In this document: piece after piece, positions 1 through 10,567 of the stretch
Numbering within the stretch: the first letter of the stretch is position 1
Layout: each line of letters opens with the position of its first letter
From: Actinomycetota bacterium
GTDB lineage: Bacteria; Actinomycetota; Humimicrobiia; Humimicrobiales; Humimicrobiaceae
Direction of reading: 5' to 3'
DNA length: 38,653 nt
NCBI GenBank assembly: GCA_028717265.1
Contig: JAQUOE010000012.1
Location: forward strand, 1 to 38,653
Notes under the pieces: generated by a model
Seen by the model: the letters and a program-made list of their open reading frames with translations, nothing else
Databases searched by the model: none
What the model was told of the DNA's origin: nothing
Made by a program: the position numbers and the translations under genes

Positions 1-75
<75 letters not shown>

Positions 76-97
76 TTAGGAATGATAACGTTATGCT

Positions 98-125
98 ATT
101 ATAGTATATAAGAAGTTTATTTCAA
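98..125 (-). promoter_or_regulatory. promoter of tRNA-Asn
   Basis: On the minus strand TTGAAA (125-120) and TATAAT (103-98) are separated by 16 bp, a near-consensus sigma-70 promoter. The -10 box ends 22 bp upstream of the tRNA 5' end, so the tRNA is probably transcribed independently of rpoD. Confidence 0.6.
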
Positions 126-136
126 TAGAAATCTGG

Positions 137-1237
137 CTAGTGCTCGAGGAAATCTCTCAAAACTCCGCTTCTGTTCGGATGTCTTAATTTTCCAAGGGTT
201 TTCGATTCTATCTGTCGGATCCTCTCCCTTGTGACCCCGAATTCCCTGCCGACTTCTTCGAGGGTCCTTGGATGACCATCCTGCAGTCCGAATCTTAACT
301 GGATCACTTTTCTTTCCCTGTCATTTAACGTATTCAGGACTTCCTGAAGCTGTTCCTGAAGCATAGTAAAAGAAGCCGCGTCGGAAGGCGCTTCCACTTC
401 GGAATCCTCTATGAAATCTCCGAGATGGCTGTCCTCTTCCTCCCCTATAGGAGTTTCGAGAGATACCGGTTCCTGAGAGATTTTCATTATTTCCCTTACT
501 TTCTCAGGAGAAAACTTCATTTTTCTTGCAATCTCTTCCGGAGAAGGTTCCCTGCCCAATTTTTGCAGAAGCTGCCTCTGTATTCTTATTAATTTGTTTA
601 TTGTTTCTACCATATGAACCGGGATCCTTATGGTCCTTGCCTGATCGGCAATGGCTCTCGTTATAGCCTGTCTGATCCACCAGGTGGCGTACGTAGAGAA
701 TTTGTAACCTTTTTTATAATCGAATTTTTCAACCGCCCTTATAAGACCCAGGTTACCTTCCTGTATCAGATCCAAAAACAACATTCCTCTTCCCACATAT
801 TTTTTAGCAATGCTTACGACAAGTCTTAAATTGGCCTCAACCAGCATTCTCTTGGCCTCCGGATCACCAAGCTCTATCTTTTTGGCAAGTTGAACCTCTT
901 CGAAAGCAGTTAAAAGTCTTACTTTACCGATTTCCTTAAGGTACATCCTGACCGGGTCATTTGTAGGAGATTTTATGGTCAAATCCAGTTTTCTGCTGAA
1001 AATTTCCTCTTCATTCTTCTTGCGCGGGCTTCCGCTGTCAATATCTTCATCTTCCTCATTTACGATCTCTATACCAAGATTCTGGATTACATCATAGATA
1101 TTTTCAATCTGGTCTTTGGACAGCTCTATATCCGAAAGAGTTTCGGCAATCTCTTCGGTAGTCAAAATGCCATCGGTCTTACCCTTATTTATCAACATTT
1201 TCACTTCTTCCAGCTTAAACTCTGATCCTCTTTTCAT
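137..1237 (-). CDS. rpoD: RNA polymerase principal sigma factor RpoD/SigA
   Basis: Housekeeping sigma-70 factor that directs RNA polymerase to -35/-10 promoters. At 366 aa it has the short Gram-positive form. Residues 1-60 look like region 1.1, followed by an acidic linker (61-70). Region 1.2 starts at [13 protein letters not shown] (94-106). Regions 2.1-2.4 follow, with [13 protein letters not shown] and the promoter-melting and -10 recognition stretch [19 protein letters not shown] (181-199). The C-terminal region 4.2 helix-turn-helix carries [20 protein letters not shown]. The ATG is preceded by GAGGTGA at good spacing. It follows dnaG after 19 bp, the conserved dnaG-rpoD pair of the macromolecular synthesis operon. 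The identification is very secure. Confidence 0.98.
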   Translation of the reverse strand: MKRGSEFKLEEVKMLINKGKTDGILTTEEIAETLSDIELSKDQIENIYDVIQNLGIEIVNEEDEDIDSGSPRKKNEEEIFSRKLDLTIKSPTNDPVRMYLKEIGKVRLLTAFEEVQLAKKIELGDPEAKRMLVEANLRLVVSIAKKYVGRGMLFLDLIQEGNLGLIRAVEKFDYKKGYKFSTYATWWIRQAITRAIADQARTIRIPVHMVETINKLIRIQRQLLQKLGREPSPEEIARKMKFSPEKVREIMKISQEPVSLETPIGEEEDSHLGDFIEDSEVEAPSDAASFTMLQEQLQEVLNTLNDRERKVIQLRFGLQDGHPRTLEEVGREFGVTRERIRQIESKTLGKLRHPNRSGVLRDFLEH

Positions 1238-1256
1238 ATAAATTTCACCTCAAAAC

Positions 1257-3170
1257 TTAAATTATTTTCAAATTCATTTTTTCTCTTTCCAGCTCTATTA
1301 ATCTCTGGTAAAGCTCATTATATTCACTCGCTGTATAGTCTTTTTTCCTGACACCGGTATTCTCATTTTTTTCATATTCCATCATTTTTTTTCTGATATC
1401 CTCAATTTCTTCTGAAATACGGACCTGCTTTAAATTATTGATTATCTCACTGATTACAAGATCTATATTCTGACCTGTATAATGCGGTTCGCTAAATAAA
1501 ATATTATTATATAGTTTTCTCACATCCTCGTTTTCTACCGTTCCAGACGTAATTTTTATTGGAAAGTTTATCCTTTTATTATCTTCTTTCGCCCTCGCAA
1601 CCTCATTTCTTATTATAAGATATAGCTGTCTCGTATCCTCGAATCTAAAATAATCCGGTCCCAGATCCAGGAATTCATCGATCTTGTTTCCCGGTCCATT
1701 TATTATCAGTTTTAACGCTTCGACTTCTATTCTTTTTAAAGGAACAATATTTTCGTCTCCTTGTTCTTTCCTCCCGGTATTCTTATCTCTGCCTTTATTC
1801 ATGATTTTATTTCTGTTGTCGAATTGCCTTTTTAACATTTCTTCCATGAGCAGGCTTTCCTTAAGATTCAATTTCTGAGCCACTCTCTTTATGCACTCCT
1901 CCTGAATAATGCCTGAAGAGAGAGTGGATATGAATCTTATAAGATGATCGCTGGCCTTAAGTTTACCCGCCAGGTCGCCTATATCATACCTTTTAATGAT
2001 TGCATCGATCGTAAAATCGATAATGGTTGGCGAATCCTCGATTCTTTTTATAAAATCTTCTCTGCCTCTTTTAAATATATAATCGGCAGGATCATAACCT
2101 TCTTCCAGTACTGATACCCTGATATTCAGATTATTCTCATAATACAGATCCAGTTTTTCATTATACTCTCTTAATCTTTCTATCCCTTTGAGAGAAGCAT
2201 TCATACCGGCTGTATCGCTATCGAAAACCAGAACGATATTTTTTGTAAACCTTCCCAGCACCTTTATCTGGTCCGGTGTAAGTGCGGTACCAAGGCTGGC
2301 TACAGCGTTTTTTATTCCTGACTGATGCAGGGCCATTACATCAGTGTATCCTTCCACTATAAGAACTTCATCCTTCTCTACGATTTTATTTTTAGCCTGG
2401 AATATTCTGTATATATTTTTACCCTTGGAATAAAGCCTTGTCTCAGGAGTATTTATATACCTGGCTTTCTCTTTGCTGGTTTTACTGCCCTGCTGGATGA
2501 TCCTCCCGCCGAAACCTATCGTTTTCCCCACTATATCCTGAATCGGGAACATGATTCTTCCTCTGAAGCGGTCATATATTTTACCTGCGCCCTTTTTGCT
2601 CTCAATCGCAAGACCGCACTTTACCAGTTCCTCCTGCTTGTATCCTCTTTTTCTGGCAAAGTCCGAGAAGTCATTCCAGCTGTCCGGACTGTACCCTAAT
2701 TCGAATTCATTTAAAGTATCCTCTGTAAAACCTCTGCTCTTTAAATAATTCAGCGAAGGCAGGCCCTTTTTGCTTTTAAAAAGTATGAAATTGAAATATT
2801 TTTTGGCCTGTTCGTTTAATTCTATCAGCCTGTCTTTCGATTTAGATAATTCTTTCGAAAAACCGCTATAATTATACTTTAAAGTATACCCGATCTTCTT
2901 TGCCAGGAATTCGACAGCTTCCACAAACTCCATATTTTCAATCTTCTCTACAAAATTGATTACATCGCCGCCTTCTCCACATCCGAAACAGTGATAAAGC
3001 TGTTTTGATGTATCGACCGTAAAAGATGGAGTTTTCTCTTTGTGGAAAGGACAGAGCCCGGTATAATTCCTGCCGGTTTTCTTAAGCTTTACATAGCCTG
3101 AGACAATGCCATAAATATCCGTTTTGGATTTTAATTCTTCTACTTCGCCCTCTTTTAGACTTTTCCCCAT
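1257..3170 (-). CDS. dnaG: DNA primase DnaG
   Basis: Synthesises RNA primers for replication and works with the replicative helicase at the fork. The N-terminal CHC2 zinc ribbon is intact (C40, H43, C61, C64 in LCPFHKEKTPSF and YHCFGCGEGGDV). The catalytic core has the TOPRIM motifs VLIVEGYTDVMAL (about residue 270) and LVFDSDTAGMNAS (about 315). The last 200 residues are the variable helicase-interaction domain, rich in Lys and Glu. 637 aa is a normal length. The ribosome-binding site is unclear: AAGGG sits only two bases before the ATG, so the exact start is less certain than the identity. It lies between ppdK (140 bp upstream) and rpoD (19 bp downstream), probably cotranscribed with the latter. 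Confidence 0.97.
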   Translation of the reverse strand: MGKSLKEGEVEELKSKTDIYGIVSGYVKLKKTGRNYTGLCPFHKEKTPSFTVDTSKQLYHCFGCGEGGDVINFVEKIENMEFVEAVEFLAKKIGYTLKYNYSGFSKELSKSKDRLIELNEQAKKYFNFILFKSKKGLPSLNYLKSRGFTEDTLNEFELGYSPDSWNDFSDFARKRGYKQEELVKCGLAIESKKGAGKIYDRFRGRIMFPIQDIVGKTIGFGGRIIQQGSKTSKEKARYINTPETRLYSKGKNIYRIFQAKNKIVEKDEVLIVEGYTDVMALHQSGIKNAVASLGTALTPDQIKVLGRFTKNIVLVFDSDTAGMNASLKGIERLREYNEKLDLYYENNLNIRVSVLEEGYDPADYIFKRGREDFIKRIEDSPTIIDFTIDAIIKRYDIGDLAGKLKASDHLIRFISTLSSGIIQEECIKRVAQKLNLKESLLMEEMLKRQFDNRNKIMNKGRDKNTGRKEQGDENIVPLKRIEVEALKLIINGPGNKIDEFLDLGPDYFRFEDTRQLYLIIRNEVARAKEDNKRINFPIKITSGTVENEDVRKLYNNILFSEPHYTGQNIDLVISEIINNLKQVRISEEIEDIRKKMMEYEKNENTGVRKKDYTASEYNELYQRLIELEREKMNLKII

Positions 3171-3310
3171 TTCCCTTAAGAATCGAAATATGGCAATAAT
3201 AATATATCCGGTAAAATCTTTTCGGAAAAATCAAACTGCTATCACTTTATAAATACAAAAGAAACTGTATTTATTTTACCACTAATATATTATTTATTAG
3301 AGGGGTTAAA

Positions 3311-5962
3311 TTAAACATCCAGGAAAACTTCTTTATATTTTTTATCTTCCTTTATCGCTGCATGTGCCGCGGCAAGTCTCGCAATCGGAACCCTGTATGG
3401 CGAACAGCTTACGTAATCCATTCCTATCATATGGCAAAATTCGACTGAATCGGGATCGCCGCCGTGTTCCCCGCAGATACCGATCTTTAGATTTTCCCTG
3501 GTTTTTCTGCCTTTTTCCAATCCCATCTTTATTAACCGGCCGACGCCTTTTATGTCTATTGTGGCAAAAGGATCTTTTTCCAGGATTCCTTTTTCTATAT
3601 ATTCAGGAAGAAATTTACCGGCATCATCTCTCGAAAATCCAAAAGTCATCTGGGTCAAATCGTTTGTTCCAAAGCTGAAAAATTCAGCTTCTGCTGCTAT
3701 TTCATCCGCTATAACACATGCTCTTGGAATTTCTATCATCGTTCCTACCTTATAGTCAAACTTCAGGTTTTCTTTTTTCATTATCTCATCTGCAACTTTA
3801 ACGATTTGGTCCTTCAAGATCTTGAATTCCTTTACGATTCCAACCAGTGGAACCATTACTTCGGGTTTGACCTTATATCCCTGCCTGGTAAGTTCGACGG
3901 TTGCCTCAAATATAGCTCTTACCTGCATTTCAAGAATTTCAGGATATGTAATCGATAACCTGCATCCCCTGTGTCCCAGCATCGGATTCATTTCATGGAG
4001 AGAATTAATGGTTGCCTTCAGTTCATCGAATTCCAGGCCCAGTTCCCCGGCTATTTCCTTCACATCTTCATCTGCGGTAGGTAAAAATTCATGTAAAGGC
4101 GGGTCCAGGAGCCTTATGGTCACCGGCAGGTCATTCATCACTTTAAATATTTCCATAAAATCTTTTTTCTGGAAAGGAAGAAGTCCTGCGAGAGCTTTCT
4201 CTCTTTCTTCCCTGCTTCCGGCTACTATCATCTTTCTCATAGCTTTTATTCTATCCGCTTCAAAGAACATGTGCTCCGTTCTACAGAGTCCGATCCCTTC
4301 GGCACCAAATTCCAGAGCAACCATGGCATCATTGGGAGTATCGGCATTTGTTCTTACCCCTATCTTCTTAAAATCATCGACTATGCTCATGAATTTTTTG
4401 AAATCTTTCCCCATTTCAGGATCCACTACCGGAATTTTACCCTTGAAAACCTCTCCGGTTGAACCATCCAGGGTGATCCAATCGCCTTTGTTTATTCTTT
4501 TATCTTTTACCTCAAAATATTCTTTACTCTCGAATACTTTGATATCTTCCGCACCAGCCACGCAGCACTTACCCATACCACGCGCCACAACGGCGGCATG
4601 TGAGGTCATTCCTCCCCTTGCAGTTAAAATCCCCTGTGCTACCGCCATGCCCTGAATATCTTCGGGAGATGTTTCCGTTCTTACAAGGATCACATTTCCA
4701 TTCTTCGCCTCTTTTACAGCCATATCCGCATCGAAAACTACCCTGCCCAGCGCAGCACCAGGAGATGCAGGAAGTCCTTTTGTAAGTAACTCCGCATTTT
4801 CTTTGGCTTTCTTATCAAGCTGCTTATGCAGAAGCTGATCCAGCATTTGCGGTTCCACTCTGGTTACCGCAGTTTTTTTATCTATATATCCCTGTTCGTT
4901 CATGTCGACAGCGATCTGGAGTGCTGCAGCTGCCGTCCTTTTACCGGTTCTTGTCTGAAGCATGTACAGTTTTCTATCCTGGATAGTAAATTCCAGATCC
5001 TGCATATCTTTATAATGCTCTTCCAATTTTTTTCTTATATCAGTTAGTTCTTTATATATTTCGGGCATTTCTTCCTGTAATTTGGAAATATGCTGCGGGG
5101 TTCTGATTCCCGCAACCACGTCTTCGCCCTGCGCGTTTATCAGATACTCACCATAAAATTTATCTTCACCGGTTGACGGATTTCTGGTAAAGGCTACGCC
5201 CGTTCCTGAATTTTCCCCCATGTTCCCGAAAACCATGGCCTGAACATTTGCCGCAGTACCGATATCATGGGGAATATCATTAAGATTCCTGTAAGATATC
5301 GCCCTTTTATTGTTCCACGATCCGAATACCGCGTCGATTGACATTCGTAACTGCTCTCTCGGATCCTGAGGGAAATCCTTACCTTTGGCTTCTCTTATTA
5401 TTTTTTTATAATCTTCTACGAGTCCCTTGAGGTCTTCTGCGGTCAGTTCGGTATCAAATTTCACATTTTTTCTATCTTTTATGGCCTGAATCGCCTCCTC
5501 GAATTTATCGTGTTCCACATCCATTACCACATTTCCAAACATCTGGACGAATCTTCTGTAAGAATCCCAGCCAAATCTTTCATTATTGGTTTTTTTGATC
5601 AGCGCCATGACGGTTTTATCATTCAGACCAAGGTTTAGAACCGTATCCATCATCCCCGGCATTGAAAAGGCGGCTCCGGATCTTACTGAAACAAGGAGCG
5701 GATCTTCTTCATCTCCAAAATTCATACCCATCTTTTCTTCCAATTTTTTTAGATTTTCTTCTATCTGTTCATCCAGACCTTCGGGATATTTCTTGCCAAG
5801 TTCATAAAAAAGATTGCAAACTTCCGTAGTTATAGTAAAACCAAAAGGTACCGGCAAACCTATGTTGGTCATCTCTGACAGATTTGCGCCTTTACCTCCC
5901 AGAAGTTCTCTCATATCCTTGCTGCCTTCACCAAAAAAATAAACATATTTCTTAGAAACCAT
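3311..5962 (-). CDS. ppdK: pyruvate, phosphate dikinase
   Basis: Interconverts pyruvate + ATP + Pi with PEP + AMP + PPi in the cytoplasm. In anaerobes it can run toward ATP formation in glycolysis or toward PEP for gluconeogenesis. The order of parts is the usual one for the 880-aa family: an N-terminal ATP-grasp nucleotide-binding domain (GGKGANLSEMTNIGLPVPFG at residues 23-42), the swivelling phosphohistidine domain with GGMTSHAAVVARGMGKCC around residue 455, and a C-terminal PEP/pyruvate TIM barrel with GLCRTEHMFF and CGEHGGDPDSV near residue 840. AGGGAAGGA precedes the ATG. It lies between glyS and dnaG, an arrangement also known from clostridial genomes. No regulatory (PDRP-type) partner is seen in the window. 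Confidence 0.97.
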   Translation of the reverse strand: MVSKKYVYFFGEGSKDMRELLGGKGANLSEMTNIGLPVPFGFTITTEVCNLFYELGKKYPEGLDEQIEENLKKLEEKMGMNFGDEEDPLLVSVRSGAAFSMPGMMDTVLNLGLNDKTVMALIKKTNNERFGWDSYRRFVQMFGNVVMDVEHDKFEEAIQAIKDRKNVKFDTELTAEDLKGLVEDYKKIIREAKGKDFPQDPREQLRMSIDAVFGSWNNKRAISYRNLNDIPHDIGTAANVQAMVFGNMGENSGTGVAFTRNPSTGEDKFYGEYLINAQGEDVVAGIRTPQHISKLQEEMPEIYKELTDIRKKLEEHYKDMQDLEFTIQDRKLYMLQTRTGKRTAAAALQIAVDMNEQGYIDKKTAVTRVEPQMLDQLLHKQLDKKAKENAELLTKGLPASPGAALGRVVFDADMAVKEAKNGNVILVRTETSPEDIQGMAVAQGILTARGGMTSHAAVVARGMGKCCVAGAEDIKVFESKEYFEVKDKRINKGDWITLDGSTGEVFKGKIPVVDPEMGKDFKKFMSIVDDFKKIGVRTNADTPNDAMVALEFGAEGIGLCRTEHMFFEADRIKAMRKMIVAGSREEREKALAGLLPFQKKDFMEIFKVMNDLPVTIRLLDPPLHEFLPTADEDVKEIAGELGLEFDELKATINSLHEMNPMLGHRGCRLSITYPEILEMQVRAIFEATVELTRQGYKVKPEVMVPLVGIVKEFKILKDQIVKVADEIMKKENLKFDYKVGTMIEIPRACVIADEIAAEAEFFSFGTNDLTQMTFGFSRDDAGKFLPEYIEKGILEKDPFATIDIKGVGRLIKMGLEKGRKTRENLKIGICGEHGGDPDSVEFCHMIGMDYVSCSPYRVPIARLAAAHAAIKEDKKYKEVFLDV

Positions 5963-6106
5963 TTTGTATCAAATCCTTCCCTCAATTATAAAATTGCTAA
6001 TTATTGCTAATTATTCCTTCGATTATAAAAAAACAAACCGCATTATGATATCAGAAAATTGAAAAAAAAATAAGAGCAGAATGACTAAAAAGATTCTCCC
6101 GTTCCT

Positions 6107-8224
6107 TTAATTTCTATCTACAACCAATTTAGAGAAATCTGCAATCATCATGTATAGATCGACTGCTTTTTTAATCAGATTGATCCTGTTGGTCTTTATT
6201 TTCTCATCTTTATCCATTACCAGTACTTTATCAAAAAATTGATCTATTACCGTTCCCAGCTTATCGAGCTCGGTTAGAACCGAGGTAAACTCCTTTTTAA
6301 CCACGAGGTTCTTTATTTTAGACTTCTTTTCTTCGATAGATGAAAATAATTTTTTCTCATACTCTTCCGCCAGCAGTTCCTTCTTGACTTCCCCGAACTC
6401 TTTTTTCCCAATGATGTTTCTGCATCTCGTCATAGGAAAATAAATTCTTTTGATATCCTTATTTATAATAAATTCTTCAATTGCCGCATATCTCAAATAA
6501 ATATCCATAATGGATCCGCACCCTGATTCAAGGACAGCATCCAGGATATCCGGTCTCTTTCCCTTTTTCTCCAATAAAAACCGCAATCTCGCAATAATGA
6601 AATCCCTGACTTCGCTGGCGATCTTAGAACCATCTATGTCTTTTGGATTAAAAGACTCAAAATACAATTTAATGTTGCAATCTATCAAACCGGCCAATTC
6701 AAAATCATATTTGCCTTTAAGTACCGATAGCACGATACCCGAAGCTTTTCTTCGCAGTGCAAAGGGATCTGCGGAACCGGAAGGTATTTCTCCTGCAATG
6801 AACATTCCGGTTATTGTATCAATTTTATCGGCGATTGATAGTATCAATCCGACATCCGCTGATGGGAGAATATCACCTGCAAATCTTGGAAGGTAGTGCT
6901 CGAAAATCGCGTCTGCCACTGCGGATTTTTCACCCTTTTCCCTTGCATATTGACGGCCGACTATTCCCTGCAGTGCCGGGAACTCCACTACCATACTTGT
7001 TACAAGGTCGCATTTACACAGCAAACTTGCCGATACAAGATCCGGGGATATATCCTGCTTACCTTTAAGACTGCTGCCATATAGTAAGTCCGCTAAATAT
7101 ATACTTAATTTTTTAAGCCTTACGGCTTTATCGTACATACTGCCAAGACCGGAAAAGAAAATCACTTCATTTAATTTTTCTGTCCAGTGGCCAAAGTCAT
7201 GTTTTCTGTCTTCTTCATAAAAAAAAGCAGCATCCTTAAGTCTTGCCTTGAGTACCCTTTCATTTCCCTTCTTTACTCCGCCTGTATCCTTAATTCCATT
7301 CTGCACGATTATGAATCTGGTACTGACATTGCCTGATTTATCCAGAACAGCAAAATATTTCTGGTGGTGCTGTATTGCTTCTATCAGCAATTCTTTTGGC
7401 ATATATAGAAATTCCCGGGGGAAATTCCCCGTAATGGTATTAGGTATTTCCACAAGGTTTACAATATCTTTAAGCAGATCCTCATTCAGGACCACCTTAT
7501 ATCTACCCTTCCATAATTTTTCTTCCAATTTGTTTATTTGTCTTAATATAAGTTCCCTCCTTTTTGAGGAATCGACTATCACGGCTCCCTTGCTTTTAAG
7601 AAATTTAAAATAGTCCCCGGTATTCTTAATGATCATAGCCCCGGGACCCAGTGTGCGATGTCCGAAAGTGACATTTCCCGAAGTTAAATTTATAATATTA
7701 AACCTGATTATTTCATTGTTATATAGCGCAAGTATCCATCTTATCGGACGAACGAATTTCATATCGTAATCCGACCAGGTCATTTGTTTACTGAAACTCA
7801 TAGAAAGCAGGGAGTCCTTTAGAATATCTCCCAGCAGATCCTTTGTCTTTTTTCCTTCTTCCGTAATCCTCTTGCCAAGATATAAACCTTTACCCTTAAT
7901 TTCAATTTCTTCAAGATCGCTTACTCTAAGATTTAAGCTCCTGGCAAAACCTTCCGCTGCTTTTGTTGGTCTGCCATTTTTATCAAATGCGATTCCTGCC
8001 GGAGGACCCGTCACTATTTCTTCTTTCGATTTTTGGATTTCTCCCAATCCCTTCACGATAGCAGTGAATCTTCTTGGTGAAACGTAGGTCAGGATATCCC
8101 TGAATTCCAATCTGCTTTCACTCAGTTTATTTTCAAGGACTTTCCTGAGACCGGTTACGCCTTCTTCCATACATGAAGGGGGTAATTCCTCTGTTCCGAT
8201 TTCAAAAAGTAAATCTTTTCCCAT
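6107..8224 (-). CDS. glyS: glycyl-tRNA synthetase beta subunit
   Basis: Beta subunit of the bacterial alpha2beta2 glycyl-tRNA synthetase, which supplies most tRNA recognition. The 705 aa open with the family signature LLFEIGTEELPPSCMEEG (residues 5-22), pass through the ITGNFPREFLYMPKELLIEA region and the HD-like core (LSIADKIDTITGMF, PSGSADPFALRRKASGIVL), and finish with a DALR-type anticodon-binding helical domain. It starts 2 bp after glyQ stops, so the two subunits are translationally linked and should be made in equal amounts. It is complete, with no missing segment seen. Confidence 0.97.
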   Translation of the reverse strand: MGKDLLFEIGTEELPPSCMEEGVTGLRKVLENKLSESRLEFRDILTYVSPRRFTAIVKGLGEIQKSKEEIVTGPPAGIAFDKNGRPTKAAEGFARSLNLRVSDLEEIEIKGKGLYLGKRITEEGKKTKDLLGDILKDSLLSMSFSKQMTWSDYDMKFVRPIRWILALYNNEIIRFNIINLTSGNVTFGHRTLGPGAMIIKNTGDYFKFLKSKGAVIVDSSKRRELILRQINKLEEKLWKGRYKVVLNEDLLKDIVNLVEIPNTITGNFPREFLYMPKELLIEAIQHHQKYFAVLDKSGNVSTRFIIVQNGIKDTGGVKKGNERVLKARLKDAAFFYEEDRKHDFGHWTEKLNEVIFFSGLGSMYDKAVRLKKLSIYLADLLYGSSLKGKQDISPDLVSASLLCKCDLVTSMVVEFPALQGIVGRQYAREKGEKSAVADAIFEHYLPRFAGDILPSADVGLILSIADKIDTITGMFIAGEIPSGSADPFALRRKASGIVLSVLKGKYDFELAGLIDCNIKLYFESFNPKDIDGSKIASEVRDFIIARLRFLLEKKGKRPDILDAVLESGCGSIMDIYLRYAAIEEFIINKDIKRIYFPMTRCRNIIGKKEFGEVKKELLAEEYEKKLFSSIEEKKSKIKNLVVKKEFTSVLTELDKLGTVIDQFFDKVLVMDKDEKIKTNRINLIKKAVDLYMMIADFSKLVVDRN

Positions 8225-8226
8225 AA

Positions 8227-9105
8227 TTATTTTTTATCCTTTTTTAGCAGCGGATAACCCATCTTTTCCCTCTGTTTAAGATAAGCGGAGCACAGGACCC
8301 TGGCGAGATCCCTTACCCTGGAAATATAATAGGTCCTCTCCGCTACGCTTATAGCTTCCCTTGCATCCAGTAAATTAAAGATATGTGAACATTTAAGTAC
8401 ATATTCACACCCCACAAAAACCAGTCCTTTCTTCATGACCTTCCGGAATTCCTTTTCATATTTTTCAAACAGGTCCAGGAGCATATCTATGCTGGCCACT
8501 TCAAAATTATAGACGGACCATTGTTTTTCAGATTCAAGATGCAAGTCTCCATAACTTATATTATCGGACCAGCTGAGATCCCAGAAACTATCCTTATCCT
8601 GCAGATACATGGCTATCCGCTCCAGGCCATAAGTTATTTCTGCCGATACTGGTTTAAGCGGAAAACCACCCATTTGTTGGAAATAAGTAAATTGAGTAAC
8701 TTCCATTCCATCGGCCCATACTTCCCATCCCAGGCCGGCGGCTCCTATGGTCGGAGACTGCCAGTCATCTTCGACAAAACGTATATCATGTGATTTCAAA
8801 TCGATACCAAGATTTTTCAGGGAGCCCAGATATAGATTTATTACATCAGCCGGTGAAGGCTTTAATAGCACCTGAAACTGATAATAAAATTGAGTCCTGA
8901 AGGGATTCTGTCCATATCTTCCGTCAGTTGGTCTTCTGCTTGGTTCGACATAAGCGACATTCCAGGGCTCAGGACCCAGGCATCGCAGGAACGTATCCGG
9001 GTTGAATGTTCCGGCACCTTTTTCCAGATCCATCGGCTGTTTGATAATACAGTTGTTTTTTGCCCAGTATTTCTGAAGATTAAAAATTATATCCTGAAAA
9101 TTCAT
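8227..9105 (-). CDS. glyQ: glycyl-tRNA synthetase alpha subunit
   Basis: Catalytic class II subunit that activates glycine and charges tRNA-Gly together with GlyS. The 292 aa are strongly conserved along their length, including [20 protein letters not shown] (13-32), the motif-like stretch [20 protein letters not shown] and [20 protein letters not shown]. It follows recO after 16 bp and precedes glyS by 2 bp. The separate alpha and beta genes distinguish this organism from those with the single-chain, eukaryote-like glycyl-tRNA synthetase. Confidence 0.97.
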   Translation of the reverse strand: MNFQDIIFNLQKYWAKNNCIIKQPMDLEKGAGTFNPDTFLRCLGPEPWNVAYVEPSRRPTDGRYGQNPFRTQFYYQFQVLLKPSPADVINLYLGSLKNLGIDLKSHDIRFVEDDWQSPTIGAAGLGWEVWADGMEVTQFTYFQQMGGFPLKPVSAEITYGLERIAMYLQDKDSFWDLSWSDNISYGDLHLESEKQWSVYNFEVASIDMLLDLFEKYEKEFRKVMKKGLVFVGCEYVLKCSHIFNLLDAREAISVAERTYYISRVRDLARVLCSAYLKQREKMGYPLLKKDKK

Positions 9106-9121
9106 AGTTTCTTATTCTAAC

Positions 9122-9904
9122 TTATATCCCTATTTTTTTAAAATATTTAAAGCTATTTACGTTGCATTCGGTATGATAGATTATATAATCTTCTATCAGT
9201 TTATACACTCTTTTGAGACTGCCGGGATTTACTTCCATGTCCCTGAAATCTTCCAATTTTAAATTAAACAAATCAAATAAAAACCTGTAGTCAGATGCAC
9301 TTAGAATATCTCTGTCTGCGGAAGAATCCGCACATTTATAGCAGAGGATCCCGCCATGCCTTACCGAAAAACAAACTTTATTTTCATGGAAAGAATACGG
9401 ATCTTTTAACGGCCGGCTGCATTTGCTGCAGCTTTCAAGTAGTGGCGTATATCCAGTGATCCTTAAAAACTTAATTTCGAAAAAACACATTATTTTCTTT
9501 AGAGACTCAACGTCCTCCGGATCAGTATTGTTGATTTCATTGAATGAGACATGGATCAATTTAAAAAGAAGCGGAGATTGGTCCCCTCCGGGAACCTGTG
9601 TCTTTAAGATGATTTTACTTATTATTTCGCAGAAAACGAATTTATAAAAATCGGAGGCAATATTTTTGAAACTTTTTATTATTTCGACTTGATTTATGAC
9701 ATCAAGATTTCTGCCGGTGGTTAGTTCCAGATCAACCAGGTTAAACAGTTCAAGCCTTCCCCCGAATCTGCTGCGCACCTTTCTGGATCCCTTCGCCACC
9801 GCGCTTATTATATCCCCTTCGGAGGAGTACATTTTGATTATTTTATCCGATTCTCCCAGCTTATAGGATTTTAAAATAATAGCTTTGGCTTTATAAGATG
9901 GCAT
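9122..9904 (-). CDS. recO: DNA repair protein RecO
   Basis: RecF-pathway mediator that helps load RecA onto SSB-coated single-stranded DNA and anneals strands. 260 aa is the usual length. The N-terminal OB fold begins YKAKAIILKSYKLGESDKII and includes AVAKGSRKVRSRFGGRLELF. The C-terminal helical domain holds a four-cysteine zinc site (CSKCSRP ... LCYKC, roughly residues 159-200), as in Gram-positive RecO proteins. It begins 3 bp after the deoC stop. Its position between era and glyQ matches the era-recO-glyQS order common in Firmicutes. Confidence 0.95.
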   Translation of the reverse strand: MPSYKAKAIILKSYKLGESDKIIKMYSSEGDIISAVAKGSRKVRSRFGGRLELFNLVDLELTTGRNLDVINQVEIIKSFKNIASDFYKFVFCEIISKIILKTQVPGGDQSPLLFKLIHVSFNEINNTDPEDVESLKKIMCFFEIKFLRITGYTPLLESCSKCSRPLKDPYSFHENKVCFSVRHGGILCYKCADSSADRDILSASDYRFLFDLFNLKLEDFRDMEVNPGSLKRVYKLIEDYIIYHTECNVNSFKYFKKIGI

Positions 9905-9907
9905 TTC

Positions 9908-10567
9908 TTATTTATCAAAAATAGCACCGTATTCTTTGATTATATTTATTCCGCTGCTTGTCCCCAGTCTTGTCGCACCGGCATCTATGAGCGCCTGCGC
10001 ATCCCCAAAGGTCCTTATTCCGCCTGAAGCCTTGACTCCTATATTTCTTGTGACGACTTCTCTTATCAATCTGATATCATCCAGTTCCACACCTTTTACA
10101 CCAAAACCTGTAGACGTTTTTACGAAATCCGCCCCTGACCTCTCGATAATTGCGCAGACCTTTTTTATTTCATCTCTTGTCAAAATTGCGGTTTCTATTA
10201 TGATTTTAATATTTATATGACGATTATATTCAGCAATCTGTTCGCGCCTTATCACATTGACTACAATTTTTATCTCCCTTTCCACATACTCGTAATTTCC
10301 TCCCTTTACAGCACCAAGATTTATTACCATATCCAGCTCGTCTGCACCCTTCTTCACATTATCTCTTGATTCGAAGACTTTGGTTTCTACAGTATTTGCT
10401 CCCAGCGGATAACCTACCACGGAACAGACTTTTACATCGCTGCCATTAAGTATTTTTTTTGCCTGGGCTATGAAAGTGGGATTGATGCATACCGCAGCAA
10501 AATGATACTTTTTGGCGTTAATACACAATTGTTCTATGTCTTTTGAAGTTGCGATCGGATTTAGCAA
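9908..10567 (-). CDS. deoC: deoxyribose-phosphate aldolase, start codon unclear
   Basis: Cleaves 2-deoxyribose-5-phosphate to glyceraldehyde-3-phosphate and acetaldehyde in deoxynucleoside catabolism. The TIM-barrel motifs are clear: VVGYPLGANTVETKVFE, the Schiff-base lysine in DFVKTSTGFG (K150 from the TTG at 10567) and VKASGGIR (K179). The coordinates given start at TTG 10567, the first standard start codon. The same frame continues upstream without a stop to 10627 and encodes TKEQLAKTIDQTLLNP, matching the conserved N-terminus of the family. A perfect AGGAGG (10620-10615) stands 8 bases before a TTA codon (10606-10604), exactly where the initiator Met would be expected. The real N-terminus is therefore probably near 10606 with a non-standard or mutated start. 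The neighbours era and recO do not share its function. Confidence 0.93.
   Translation of the reverse strand: MLNPIATSKDIEQLCINAKKYHFAAVCINPTFIAQAKKILNGSDVKVCSVVGYPLGANTVETKVFESRDNVKKGADELDMVINLGAVKGGNYEYVEREIKIVVNVIRREQIAEYNRHINIKIIIETAILTRDEIKKVCAIIERSGADFVKTSTGFGVKGVELDDIRLIREVVTRNIGVKASGGIRTFGDAQALIDAGATRLGTSSGINIIKEYGAIFDK

Noticed and set aside
3822-4655. Long open frame (277 codons) on the plus strand opposite ppdK
   Set aside because: It is the antisense shadow of a well-conserved gene, has low-complexity Ser-rich composition, no ribosome-binding site and no recognisable family.
5990-6015. Short tandem repeat of ATTGCTAATT between glyS and ppdK
   Set aside because: It has only about two copies in AT-rich intergenic sequence, with no link to a known element.
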